DNA of 15,811 nt from UBA1774 sp045223835 (GCA_045223835.1 JBGUZS010000012.1:1-15811); one strand, 5' to 3'. Positions 6,437 to 13,548 are shown, counted from the first letter of the stretch. Translations and numbers: made by a program. The notes: a model not told the origin generated them from the sequence alone.

Positions 6437-7936
6437 ATGAGTCGAAAGCCTCTGCCAACAGCCGAGCCTGAGCTCGTGGGGATCGGCAGCGAAGATATCC
6501 TGAATTACCTGGACGCCCTTGAAGCATCCGATACTGAAATGCATGGTTTGATGATCATGCGTCATGGAAGGATATGCTGCCAGGGATGGTGGGCCCCCTA
6601 TGCCCCCGGTCTGCGCCATGGGCTGCAAAGTCACACCAAAACCTATGCGGCCACGGCAGTTGGGATCGCCTGCCGGGAAGGACTGCTCCGACTGGATGAA
6701 CCCGTTATCGATATTTTTCCCGAATATACGCCGTCTGATCCCAGCGAAATGCTGAAACGGCTGAAGGTTCGGGACGTTTTGTGTATGGGCTGCGGTATGG
6801 ATACCATGCCGGTTCCCACAAAGGATTGGATAAGGGATTTTCTCCATACTCCGGTGCTCCATGAACCGGGAACGACGTTCATGTACAATTCCTTCGGCTC
6901 CACACTGCTGGGCGCCATGGTGCGGCAGAGGAGCGGACTTGGGCTGCATGATTATCTCACCCCCCGTCTCTTTGATAAGATCGGCATCGACAGCGATAAT
7001 CTCCGTTGGGTACGGCTGCCGGACGGCATGGAAGTCGGAGGCGGCGGACTCTATGCCACGACCGAGGACAATCTCCGGCTCATGAAGCTGTATTTGGACG
7101 GCGGCGTCTGGGATGGCGAGAGAATCCTTTCAAAAGAATATGTTCAGCTGGCCACGACGAACCAGAATGATTCCGCTACGGAATCTCAAAACAATCCCCT
7201 GGCTACGGACAATTTTCTCGGCTACGGTTTCCAGATCTGGATGTGCAAGCCGCAAGGCGTATATCGGGCAGATGGGGCCATGGGTCAATTCACCATCGTT
7301 TTCCCTGAACAGGATATGATCATTGCGATCAATGAAACCGCTGTGGGCGCCGGCCCGGCCCAGCGCACGCTCGACCTTACCTGGGAGTTTGCCAGCAAGG
7401 TCGTGAGCAGTAATCCCCTGCCCCGGGACCCGATCTCCGCAGAACGTCTCCGTCGCCGGCTCAGCCGGCTGAATATCGGGAATCCTGCTTCCGCGCCTGT
7501 AAGCCCTGCCGCAGCTGAGGTCTCCAAACGCCGATTTCAAGTCATCTCCGGGGATTTTGGCCCGTTTGGAGGTAATTTCATGTCCGGAGAGTCGCCGGAT
7601 CCCATTTGCCGCTTTCAGCTTGTATTTGACCGGGACGGATGTCGGTGGTCCTTCATCACCCAAAGCGGGAAAGAGGAAGCGGTTCGCGTCGGACTGCGGG
7701 GCGAGCGATTCAGCAATCTGATCGGCAGTCTGGATGACCCCACGCGTATGTATCTTTGCAGCGGCCTTTGGAAGAATGAGCGGGAGTTTCTCCTGGTGTG
7801 CCGATTTGCGGAGAGCTGCGTTGAGGACCGCTATACGATGCGTTTTGAGGGAAACGCCGTGCATATTCTGGCGGAGAACAATTCTGCATTTCGCGGGCCG
7901 GATCCGGTCCGGATAGAAGCGGTGGAAACGGAATAA
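6437..7936 (+). CDS. serine hydrolase of the beta-lactamase (class C/PBP) family
   Basis: 499-residue esterase or peptidase of the PF00144 fold. The nucleophile motif SxxK is S65-H-T-K68, the second motif YxN-like is Y150-N151-S152 (FMYNSFGS), and the third-motif region is ADGAMGQFTIVFPE at 277-290, where relatives have an HxG or GxG triad. Residues after about 330 form an extra C-terminal domain of unrecognised type. No signal peptide or transmembrane segment is visible, so it is probably cytoplasmic, which argues against a true beta-lactamase. GGAGGG lies about 8 bases before the ATG, immediately after the preceding terminator, so transcription must come from read-through or a promoter I could not locate. 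Substrate is unknown. Confidence 0.9.
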   Translation: MSRKPLPTAEPELVGIGSEDILNYLDALEASDTEMHGLMIMRHGRICCQGWWAPYAPGLRHGLQSHTKTYAATAVGIACREGLLRLDEPVIDIFPEYTPSDPSEMLKRLKVRDVLCMGCGMDTMPVPTKDWIRDFLHTPVLHEPGTTFMYNSFGSTLLGAMVRQRSGLGLHDYLTPRLFDKIGIDSDNLRWVRLPDGMEVGGGGLYATTEDNLRLMKLYLDGGVWDGERILSKEYVQLATTNQNDSATESQNNPLATDNFLGYGFQIWMCKPQGVYRADGAMGQFTIVFPEQDMIIAINETAVGAGPAQRTLDLTWEFASKVVSSNPLPRDPISAERLRRRLSRLNIGNPASAPVSPAAAEVSKRRFQVISGDFGPFGGNFMSGESPDPICRFQLVFDRDGCRWSFITQSGKEEAVRVGLRGERFSNLIGSLDDPTRMYLCSGLWKNEREFLLVCRFAESCVEDRYTMRFEGNAVHILAENNSAFRGPDPVRIEAVETE

Positions 7937-7952
7937 ACTTCAGCATAGAAGA

Positions 7953-7985
7953 GCCGCGCTGCCTTGAGTTGCAGCGCGACTTTTC
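7953..7985. terminator. terminator between convergent serine hydrolase and macrodomain genes
   Basis: Stem GCCGCGCTGC/GCAGCGCGAC, 9 of 10 pairs Watson-Crick, with an 8-base loop and TTTTCTT on the plus strand. The minus-strand tail CTCTTCT is weaker but pyrimidine-rich, so it may serve the macrodomain gene as well. Confidence 0.85.
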
Positions 7986-8027
7986 TTAGTATTTTCCTTA
8001 CTGGCTGAATGCGTGCGCTAATTTGCG

Positions 8028-8807
8028 TCATTGCAGCAGATCACGGTAGATTTCCAGGTCTTCATCTTTGAATACGTTGAAAACGACTTTTAACCCTTGA
8101 TTCTCCTCCCGTTTCCAATCTCTGACTGTTTGAACGGCGATTTGCGCCGCCTCCCGCTGAGGAAAGCCAAAAACTCCCGTTGAGATACAGCAGAACGCAA
8201 TGCTCTCACAGCCATGCTCCGCTGCAAGCCTCATACAGGAGCGGTAACAGGAAGCCAGCAAATTGCAGTGCTCCCGGGTCAAAGGTCCATCCACAATCGG
8301 ACCTACAGTATGGAGAATAGAGGTACAAGGGAGATTGTATGCCGGAGTGAGTTTCGCTTGACCGGTTGGCTCCTCATGTCCCTGATTCTCCATAATCTCG
8401 GCACATTTCAGCCGCAATTCCACCCCAGCCATTGTATGGATAATATTGTCAATGCAGCTGTGGTTCGGCCGGAAACATCCAAGCAAACCGCTGTTTGCCG
8501 CATTCACGATCGCATCGATCCGGAGCGTTGTGATATCTCCCTGCCAAATGAACAGGTCCGTATCCCCGTCACAGGGCCGCAAGGTTTTCCAATCGGTTAT
8601 ACCCTTTTCCGCCGTCATTTCCTGCAGCAGTTCTCCCTGTACCTTCAGAAACTCCTGAGAAGCCGGCATGGGCGGGCGAATATTGAACAAGCCTCTCAGC
8701 AGACGCCACCGATTATCCGTATCCCTCGGTATCGTATACCGGGCAGTCTCAGGCATCTCCCTCTGCAAAGCGCGGATGAGCCAGACTTCTTTCTCCTCCC
8801 TGTTCAC
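8028..8807 (-). CDS. zinc-type macrodomain protein, ADP-ribosyl hydrolase
   Basis: 259 residues. Macrodomains bind ADP-ribose; this zinc-dependent bacterial subgroup removes ADP-ribose from modified proteins. With the GTG start, the ligand loop VNAAN is at 101-105, the zinc ligands are C111, H116 and C118 (GCFRPNHSC), and the distal loop is ISTGVFGFP at about 208-216. An extension of about 90 residues precedes the domain, as in other zinc macrodomain proteins. The GTG is chosen because AGGAGG sits 7 bases before it; an ATG at 8825 overlaps that site. In some pathogens these proteins sit with a SirTM sirtuin and a GcvH-like lipoyl carrier; neither is here, so it may be a general deADP-ribosylase. 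The tRNA operon terminator ends just upstream, so it needs its own promoter. Confidence 0.93.
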   Translation of the reverse strand: MNREEKEVWLIRALQREMPETARYTIPRDTDNRWRLLRGLFNIRPPMPASQEFLKVQGELLQEMTAEKGITDWKTLRPCDGDTDLFIWQGDITTLRIDAIVNAANSGLLGCFRPNHSCIDNIIHTMAGVELRLKCAEIMENQGHEEPTGQAKLTPAYNLPCTSILHTVGPIVDGPLTREHCNLLASCYRSCMRLAAEHGCESIAFCCISTGVFGFPQREAAQIAVQTVRDWKREENQGLKVVFNVFKDEDLEIYRDLLQ

Positions 8808-8833
8808 AGATTCACCTCCTGACATCAATCGGG

Positions 8834-8860
8834 TAAAAGAAAAAGCCGCGCAAGCGGCTT
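8834..8860 (-). terminator. terminator of the tRNA-His/tRNA-Gln operon
   Basis: Minus-strand hairpin AAGCCGC-TTGC-GCGGCTT followed by TTTTCTTTT, starting about 12 bases after the tRNA-Gln CCA end. Confidence 0.92.
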
Positions 8861-8871
8861 AATCTTCTATA

Positions 8872-8946
8872 TGGCTGGGATGGCGGGATTCGAACCCACG
8901 CATGCGGGAGTCAAAGTCCCGTGCCTTACCGCTTGGCTACATCCCA
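8872..8946 (-). tRNA. tRNA-Gln (anticodon UUG), CCA encoded
   Basis: Full cloverleaf: acceptor TGGGATG/CATCCCA, D arm with AGCCAAGCGGTAAGGC, anticodon stem CGGGA/TCCCG around loop CTTTGAC (anticodon TTG), and T arm with GGTTCGAATCC. Discriminator G and encoded CCA follow. It lies 5 bases after tRNA-His in the same transcript. Confidence 0.97.
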
Positions 8947-8951
8947 ATAAA

Positions 8952-9028
<77 letters not shown>

Positions 9029-9047
9029 CATGCCGCAAGGCTCGCTT

Positions 9048-9076
9048 ATTCTACCGTATTTCACGGGGAAAATCAA
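9048..9076 (-). promoter_or_regulatory. sigma-A promoter of the tRNA operon
   Basis: Minus strand: TTGATT and TAGAAT with a 17-base spacer. Transcription would start near 9041, about 12 bases before mature tRNA-His. Confidence 0.85.
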
Positions 9077-9206
9077 TAGGGAATTCCGGTTTTCTTTTCG
9101 CTTCCCGTTTGCGGTGTGGCTGAGGCAGATCATTGACCTGTGTATATTTCCCTGCTCCTTGTAAAACAATAGTACGGCAAGTAGAAATACAAGGAGAGCT
9201 TCATCT

Positions 9207-9749
9207 ATGAAAGCAACCGGAATTGTAAGGAGAATCGACGACCTGGGGCGGGTTGTTATCCCTAAAGAGATCCGCCGCACCATGCGTATTCGTGAGGGTG
9301 ACCCGCTTGAAATATTCACCGAGAAGGATGGAGAGGTCATTTTCAAGAAATACTCTCCCATGGGAGAGTTGAGTGACTTCGCAGGGCAAATCTGCGAAAC
9401 GATGCATAAGACAACGAACCGCATTACTGCCATCACCGACCGCGACAGCGTGATCAGTGTGTTTGGCGCGCCGAAACGGGATCTGGGGGAAAAACGGATC
9501 AGCGGAGAACTGGAACAGGTGATGGAAGGACGGCAGCTGTTCCAGGAGCGGGCAGGAGATCGCATGCTGCCTATTGTAGACGGGGAAAGCCAATACCGGG
9601 TGTCCATTGCGGCGCCGATCATTTCCGAAGGCGATGTGATGGGATGCGTTGTCTTTTTGAATACCGGAGAATCTCAACCCACCGGAGAAGTAGAAAACAA
9701 ACTGGCTGCCACGGTTGCCCGGTTTCTGGGCAAACAAATGGAATCCTGA
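9207..9749 (+). CDS. spoVT: stage V sporulation protein T, AbrB-family regulator
   Basis: 180 residues, the usual SpoVT length. The N-terminal AbrB/SpoVT swapped-hairpin DNA-binding domain occupies about 1-50 (GIVRRIDDLGRVVIPKEIRR), and a GAF-like domain occupies about 56-180. In Bacillus, SpoVT is made in the forespore under sigma-G and tunes the sigma-G regulon; the same role is inferred here. AAGGAG lies about 9 bases before the ATG. It is monocistronic: divergent tRNA genes upstream, and a shared terminator with convergent metA downstream. I could not place a convincing sigma-G promoter in the 130-base upstream gap. With sigK in the same window it supports an endospore-former. Confidence 0.96.
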   Translation: MKATGIVRRIDDLGRVVIPKEIRRTMRIREGDPLEIFTEKDGEVIFKKYSPMGELSDFAGQICETMHKTTNRITAITDRDSVISVFGAPKRDLGEKRISGELEQVMEGRQLFQERAGDRMLPIVDGESQYRVSIAAPIISEGDVMGCVVFLNTGESQPTGEVENKLAATVARFLGKQMES

Positions 9750-9759
9750 AGCGAGGAAC

Positions 9760-9793
9760 AAGCCCCTGCCGCATCGATTTGCAGCAGGGGCTT
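9760..9793. terminator. bidirectional terminator between spoVT and metA
   Basis: 10-bp perfect stem AAGCCCCTGC/GCAGGGGCTT with a 14-base loop, placed 11 bases after each stop codon. Tails are moderate: TTTCGT on plus, TTGTTCC on minus. Confidence 0.85.
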
Positions 9794-9804
9794 TCGTATA
9801 CCGG

Positions 9805-10734
9805 TCAGTTTTCCATGGGTGGAATGCTGGTCACATCAAACGGAGTTTCCTGATACACCACATAGTTCAGCCAGTTGCCAAAGAGAAGGTTGGCACAGGA
9901 TCTCCAGCTGCAGTTGGGTGACTTTGTATCGTCGTCATCCGGGAAATAGTTCTCCGGGATATGGATGGGAAGACCGGCCTCCTTATCCCGAAAATATTCT
10001 TTGGACAGCGTATCCGGATCATACTCCGAGTGTCCCATGAGGTAGATCTGCCTGGCATCCTTCGTGGTGACGGCATAAACCCCTGCCTTCTCGCTTTCCG
10101 CCACAATATGCAGAGCGGGAACCCTTTCGATATCTTCCCGATAGATGGTGGTATGCCGTGAATGGGGAATCAAGAAGGTATCGTCAAATCCTCGAAACAA
10201 ATAGGAGCCCTGCTCCGTCACATGGTGCTGGAAAACGCCGAATAGTTTCTCCGGCAGGGTGTGCTTGGGTACACCATAATGATAATACAGCCCCGCCTGA
10301 GCTCCCCAGCAGATATGAAGCGTGCTGTATACATGGGTTTTGCTCCATTCCAGGATCATGCAGAGCTCATCCCAATAGTCTACCTCTTCGAAGGGCATCA
10401 GTTCCACCGGCGCACCGGTAATGATGAATCCGTCAAACCATTCATCCCGGACCTCATCCAGGGTCTGATAAAACGTGAACATATGCTCCTGAGACGTATG
10501 TCTGGGGACACGCCCCCGGACAGTGAGCAGGCTCATTTCAATCTGCAGCGGCGTATTGGCCAATACGCGCGCCAGCTGCGTTTCGGTAACGATTTTTGTG
10601 GGCATGAGATTCAGGATCAAAATGCGCAGCGGTCGAATGTCCTGCGTATATGCCCGGTCATCTGTCATGACAAAGATATTCTCTGCCGCCAAGACTTTCG
10701 CCGCCGGAAGATTCCTGGGTATTTTTATCGGCAT
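9805..10734 (-). CDS. metA: homoserine O-acetyltransferase (MetA type)
   Basis: 309 residues, the usual length. It acylates the hydroxyl of L-homoserine, the committed step of methionine synthesis. The class-I glutamine-amidotransferase-like fold carries the catalytic Cys142 (HICWGAQ), His235 and Glu237 (GHSEYD). Residue 111 is Glu (GAPVELMPF); in this family Glu111 goes with acetyl-CoA, whereas Gly111 as in E. coli goes with succinyl-CoA, so the product should be O-acetylhomoserine despite the family's common name. GGAGGAG lies about 7 bases before the ATG. Its own promoter lies in the 97-base gap after the HD-domain gene. No S-box or T-box leader is visible in that gap, so methionine control, if any, is by another route. 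Confidence 0.97.
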   Translation of the reverse strand: MPIKIPRNLPAAKVLAAENIFVMTDDRAYTQDIRPLRILILNLMPTKIVTETQLARVLANTPLQIEMSLLTVRGRVPRHTSQEHMFTFYQTLDEVRDEWFDGFIITGAPVELMPFEEVDYWDELCMILEWSKTHVYSTLHICWGAQAGLYYHYGVPKHTLPEKLFGVFQHHVTEQGSYLFRGFDDTFLIPHSRHTTIYREDIERVPALHIVAESEKAGVYAVTTKDARQIYLMGHSEYDPDTLSKEYFRDKEAGLPIHIPENYFPDDDDTKSPNCSWRSCANLLFGNWLNYVVYQETPFDVTSIPPMEN

Positions 10735-10776
10735 CTGCCTTCTCCTCCTGTTCTCTTCACGGGTTGCAGCGGTCCA

Positions 10777-10805
10777 AGGATAGCATCCCGATGAACGGCT
10801 GTCAA
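10777..10805 (-). promoter_or_regulatory. sigma-A promoter of metA, extended -10
   Basis: Minus strand: consensus TTGACA, 17-base spacer, TGC-TATCCT (extended -10). Transcription would start near 10770, leaving a leader of about 36 bases, too short for a known methionine riboswitch. Confidence 0.85.
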
Positions 10806-10831
10806 CACCGGAGCTTCACCGCACCGCAAGC

Positions 10832-11404
10832 TCAGACTGCTGAACCGGCAATTCCCAGTGCTTCCGCGTGGGGCTTCATTCCCTCGATGCAGATGGCTGC
10901 AACATCCTGCACTTCCATGCCCAGCATTTCGCAGCCCTTCCGGATCAACTCACGGTCACATTTCGCAGCAAACTTTTTATCCTTAAACTTCTTCATGAAG
11001 CTTTTGATTTCAAGGTCCTGAATGCCCAGGGGGCGCATACGCGCACAGGCCTGAATGATTCCCGTCAGCTCATCCACGGCAAAAAGCGATTTTTCCAGAT
11101 CCGTTTCCGGCAGTACATCCGTACAAACCGAATAGCCATGACTCAGAATCGCGCGAACATCCGACTGAGGCACGCCTGCCGCCAGGAGCGGTTCCGCCGT
11201 ATGCTGCAGGTGTTCCTCCGGAAACCGTTCATAATCATAGTCATGCAGGAGTCCGACCGCCATCCAGTGTTCCTCGTCCTCGCCAAAATGCCTGGCCATG
11301 GCTCCCATGGCATAGCTTACATTCAGCGCATGGATCACGAGATGAGCATCCTTTACCATGCTGTCGTTGAGTCTTCGCGCCTCTTCCAAAGTCAGCTTTT
11401 CCAT
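10832..11404 (-). CDS. HD-domain metal-dependent phosphohydrolase
   Basis: 190 residues, soluble. The HD superfamily hydrolyses phosphate esters, often nucleotides, using His/Asp-bound metal. Visible signatures are H25 in the first helix (IHALNVSYAMGAMA), the eponymous H54-D55 in GLLHDYDYER, and a later His in AILSHGYS, in the order expected for HDIG-type proteins. The substrate cannot be read. GGGAGG lies about 9 bases before the ATG; a start 30 bases further upstream would bury that site. It is divergent from sigK with its own promoter, and metA follows with a separate promoter, so the gene is likely monocistronic or only loosely linked to metA. Confidence 0.88.
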   Translation of the reverse strand: MEKLTLEEARRLNDSMVKDAHLVIHALNVSYAMGAMARHFGEDEEHWMAVGLLHDYDYERFPEEHLQHTAEPLLAAGVPQSDVRAILSHGYSVCTDVLPETDLEKSLFAVDELTGIIQACARMRPLGIQDLEIKSFMKKFKDKKFAAKCDRELIRKGCEMLGMEVQDVAAICIEGMKPHAEALGIAGSAV

Positions 11405-11449
11405 GATTCTTCCTCCCGGGTTGTCCAAAAGCATATGCTCGTTTTTTGA

Positions 11450-11478
11450 AGTTTAGCACAAGCAGCGGACTGAAACAA
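11450..11478 (-). promoter_or_regulatory. sigma-A promoter of the HD-domain gene
   Basis: Minus strand: TTGTTT, 17-base spacer ending TGTGC, then TAAACT (extended -10). Start would be near 11443, about 40 bases before the ATG. It lies back to back with the sigK promoter. Confidence 0.65.
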
Positions 11479-11490
11479 GTGTTCAGAACA

Positions 11491-11520
11491 GAATGTGGAC
11501 TTGCGGCTGCGGAATACACT
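11491..11520 (+). promoter_or_regulatory. candidate sigma-E promoter of sigK
   Basis: AATACACT at 11513-11520 matches 7 of 8 positions of the sigma-E -10 consensus CATACAHT. GAATGTG at 11491-11497 matches 5 of 7 of the -35 consensus KMATATW, with a 15-base spacer. The predicted start near 11527 gives a leader of about 34 bases with AAAGGAG correctly placed. sigK is transcribed by sigma-E in Bacillus, which fits. Confidence 0.5.
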
Positions 11521-11525
11521 GCATT

Positions 11526-11539
11526 GGAAAGATCTTTCC
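11526..11539. repeat. 14-bp perfect palindrome at the predicted sigK transcription start
   Basis: GGAAAGATCTTTCC is a perfect palindrome lying just downstream of the sigma-E-like -10. Its position would suit an operator, but no regulator can be named from the sequence. Confidence 0.4.
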
Positions 11540-11560
11540 TCCCGTTGAAAGGAGCCGAAA

Positions 11561-12250
11561 ATGCTAATTCCGCTGACCGTACTGCTGAATACCGCGTTTC
11601 TCACGCTTCGCCTTGGGGAAGCCGCAGGCTCATTCCCCCGGCCTCTCAGCGCGGCCGAAGAACGCCGATGCGTTGCCTTGGCCATGCAAGGAGATCAGGA
11701 GGCGAGAAACACGCTGATTGAACGAAACCTGCGGCTGGTCGCCCATATCTGCAAAAAGTATTATTCCTCCTCCTGCGAACAGGATGATCTGATCTCCATT
11801 GGCACTGTCGGCCTGATCAAGGGCATTTCCAGTTATGATCCGGAAAAAGGCGTTCGTCTTGCCACATATGCTTCTCGCTGCGTGGAAAACGAGATCCTGA
11901 TGTACTTTCGCAGCCAAAAGAAATCCAGCGGCGATATTTCCCTCTCCGAAGCTATTGATGAGGATGGGGACGGAAAGCTCTCCATACTTGATGTTTTATG
12001 TGAAGACGAAGAGGACCTGCTGGAGCGCATCTCCCAACGGGAAGACTGCAGCAAGCTGCGAAGATGTATCCATTCAGCGCTCACAGAGCGAGAGCAAACG
12101 ATCATCACTCTGCGCTACGGGCTGGACCGACACAGAATCCACACACAATGGGAACTGGCCTCCATGCTGGGCATATCCCGCAGCTATGTTTCCCGGCTTG
12201 AAAAGAAGGCGCTGGAAAAACTGCGATCCGCAATGGAGCACGACGGATAA
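11561..12250 (+). CDS. sigK: RNA polymerase sporulation sigma factor SigK (pro-sigma-K)
   Basis: 229 residues; late mother-cell sigma factor that drives coat and spore-maturation genes. The first 20 or so residues are hydrophobic and precede FPRPLSAAEE, matching the Bacillus pro-sequence layout, so membrane-tethered pro-sigma-K cleaved by SpoIVFB is inferred. Region 2 covers about 45-120 (NLRLVAHICKKY, DLISIGTVGLIKGI, LATYASRCVENEILM) and region 4 about 170-220 with the helix-turn-helix LGISRSYVSRLEKKAL. LVAHI and GLIKGI fit SigK better than SigE. The gene is unbroken: no skin-type element. AAAGGAG sits 6 bases before the ATG. It faces the DUF2284 gene tail to tail; the 58-base gap shows no convincing terminator. 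Confidence 0.95.
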   Translation: MLIPLTVLLNTAFLTLRLGEAAGSFPRPLSAAEERRCVALAMQGDQEARNTLIERNLRLVAHICKKYYSSSCEQDDLISIGTVGLIKGISSYDPEKGVRLATYASRCVENEILMYFRSQKKSSGDISLSEAIDEDGDGKLSILDVLCEDEEDLLERISQREDCSKLRRCIHSALTEREQTIITLRYGLDRHRIHTQWELASMLGISRSYVSRLEKKALEKLRSAMEHDG

Positions 12251-12308
12251 CGCTCTTTGCCGAACGGTCAGGTGCTTCTTTTACCAGCCTTGAGAACAGC
12301 GATCAGGC

Positions 12309-12869
12309 TTATCGATAAAAGAGGATAGAAAACCAGGTGACGATATTCCCGTTGAAAAACTCAATCCCATACTTTTCCGCCAGCTCTGTCGCGATAATCC
12401 CATAGCTCTCTACACACGGAAACATCCGCTCGGGATGGCGGCACGGTTTTCCTTCCGGATATGTACAGGTCTGACAGAACGCGCAGGCTTCCGTCGACAA
12501 AGCCATAACTTCTTCCGCCTCTGCGCTCAGGATCTGATAAACCTGACGTGTGATCTCTTCATGAGGCGCTCTTGTCCCCAGTGTTTCTTCCAGATCGGCA
12601 ATGTCCCGTACTTCCGTCAGCGTTGTGATCACCAGGGCCCCGGAAAACGCTTTGCAGCGATCCCGGCATTCTTTAACAGGGCCTACGGCAGGCGGGCATG
12701 CCCAGGATTTTCCGTACATGGGACATTCCGTCTCGCAGACATGTCTGATCCGTTCTGAAAAAGGGATATCCTCAATCTGCACCCATGCGTATTGCGCTAT
12801 GGGCATTTCGCATAAACGCGCTTCGACTCGTTCTCGATCCAATGCAAATTCCTCCGGTGAATACAGCAT
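12309..12869 (-). CDS. DUF2284 cysteine-rich predicted metal-binding protein
   Basis: 186 residues. Two cysteine clusters fit the DUF2284 family: C45, C49, C58 (CETECPMYGKSWACPP) with C68 and C72, and C129, C132, C135, C143, C152 (CAFCQTCTYPEGKPC). Such spacing suggests an iron-sulfur or other metal site. The biochemical function is unknown, and the protein is common in anaerobes. The start is uncertain: the ATG has only a weak upstream GCGGAAA, while a TTG at 12842 (codon 10) has GGAGG 8 bases before it and would give 177 residues. It is divergent from the lipoprotein gene, and the roughly 60 bases between them should hold both promoters. Confidence 0.85.
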   Translation of the reverse strand: MLYSPEEFALDRERVEARLCEMPIAQYAWVQIEDIPFSERIRHVCETECPMYGKSWACPPAVGPVKECRDRCKAFSGALVITTLTEVRDIADLEETLGTRAPHEEITRQVYQILSAEAEEVMALSTEACAFCQTCTYPEGKPCRHPERMFPCVESYGIIATELAEKYGIEFFNGNIVTWFSILFYR

Positions 12870-12881
12870 CGAAATTTCCGC

Positions 12882-12910
12882 TATACATTCAGTTCGTTAT
12901 GAAGTATAAT
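12882..12910 (+). promoter_or_regulatory. candidate sigma-A promoter of the small lipoprotein gene
   Basis: Perfect -10 TATAAT with TATACA (4 of 6) 17 bases upstream; start would be near 12917. The same stretch read on the minus strand includes TATACT, possibly part of the DUF2284 gene promoter. Confidence 0.55.
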
Positions 12911-12933
12911 GATTAAAAGGGGTGTATGCACAA

Positions 12934-13548
12934 ATGAAACGCTTGATTCCCATATTCTTCTGCCTATGTCTCTGTCTCGCGTCCGGCTGCGGGAAGCATG
13001 GTTTACCCGAACCGACGCCAACTGCTGAGGACGTATCGACGCCAACCGCAGAACCGACCCCCAGAGGCGGTGAGGTCGTAATCACGGCGGCACCCGGCAG
13101 CACGCCCAGTCCGGTCAACACCCCAATGCCTGCGGCAGATGACGCGGAAGGCGGCGATTATGATCTTGTGGATATCTCCGGCAGCTTTCGCAGCGATACC
13201 GGTACTGCGCTGAACCTGGTTGCGGATTGGGAATGCATCTCCGTCAGCGCAAAGAATGTTCGTTTGACCATCACTCTGTCCCTGGAGTCCTACAGCCTGA
13301 GTGTGGGGGAACGATCAGCTAATCAGCTGGTGCTCAATGGGATACCCATTACTTACCGTACTTCCTCTCTTGAAGTCCCCTCAGGCGGTCTCTCCAAAAC
13401 CGAACTGTATACCTGGTCAGAGACGCTTCCGCTCATGGAGGACGGGAGCCTGCAGCAGGATCTGTATGCCTACTGGGTCTTTTCCGGAACATACAGCGGC
13501 GTTGAGATCGATCAGCTTGAACTCAGCGGACATATTGCAGTGCCGTAA
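12934..13548 (+). CDS. putative lipoprotein of unknown function
   Basis: 204 residues. The signal peptide has K2 R3, a core rich in Cys, Leu and Phe, and a lipobox-like LASGC with candidate lipidated Cys19. A Pro/Thr/Ala-rich linker follows (about 25-70, repeated PTPTAE and TPTAEPTPR), then a domain of about 130 residues beginning near YDLVDISGSF that looks all-beta. I do not recognise the domain. The architecture suggests a membrane-anchored surface domain on a flexible stalk. The ATG is preferred over an in-frame GTG at 12922 because AAAAGGGG lies 5' of both and only the ATG leaves workable spacing and a proper signal peptide. A strong terminator follows, so it is probably monocistronic. 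Confidence 0.82.
   Translation: MKRLIPIFFCLCLCLASGCGKHGLPEPTPTAEDVSTPTAEPTPRGGEVVITAAPGSTPSPVNTPMPAADDAEGGDYDLVDISGSFRSDTGTALNLVADWECISVSAKNVRLTITLSLESYSLSVGERSANQLVLNGIPITYRTSSLEVPSGGLSKTELYTWSETLPLMEDGSLQQDLYAYWVFSGTYSGVEIDQLELSGHIAVP

Noticed and set aside
9130..9206. Possible sigma-G promoter of spoVT
   Set aside because: TTGTAA...TAGAAA has 17-base spacing but would place the start on the ribosome site, and no good match to the sigma-G pattern was found, so no promoter was called.
10735..10831. Possible SAM riboswitch or T-box before metA
   Set aside because: The promoter at 10777-10805 leaves a leader of only about 36 bases, and no S-box or T-box core motifs are present.
10868..11449. 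Plus-strand open frame of 193 codons
   Set aside because: Antisense to the HD-domain gene, whose metal motifs are intact.
12251..12308. Possible terminator between sigK and the DUF2284 gene
   Set aside because: AGCCT...AGGCT can pair, but the stem is only 5 bp with a long loop and no T-tract on either strand.
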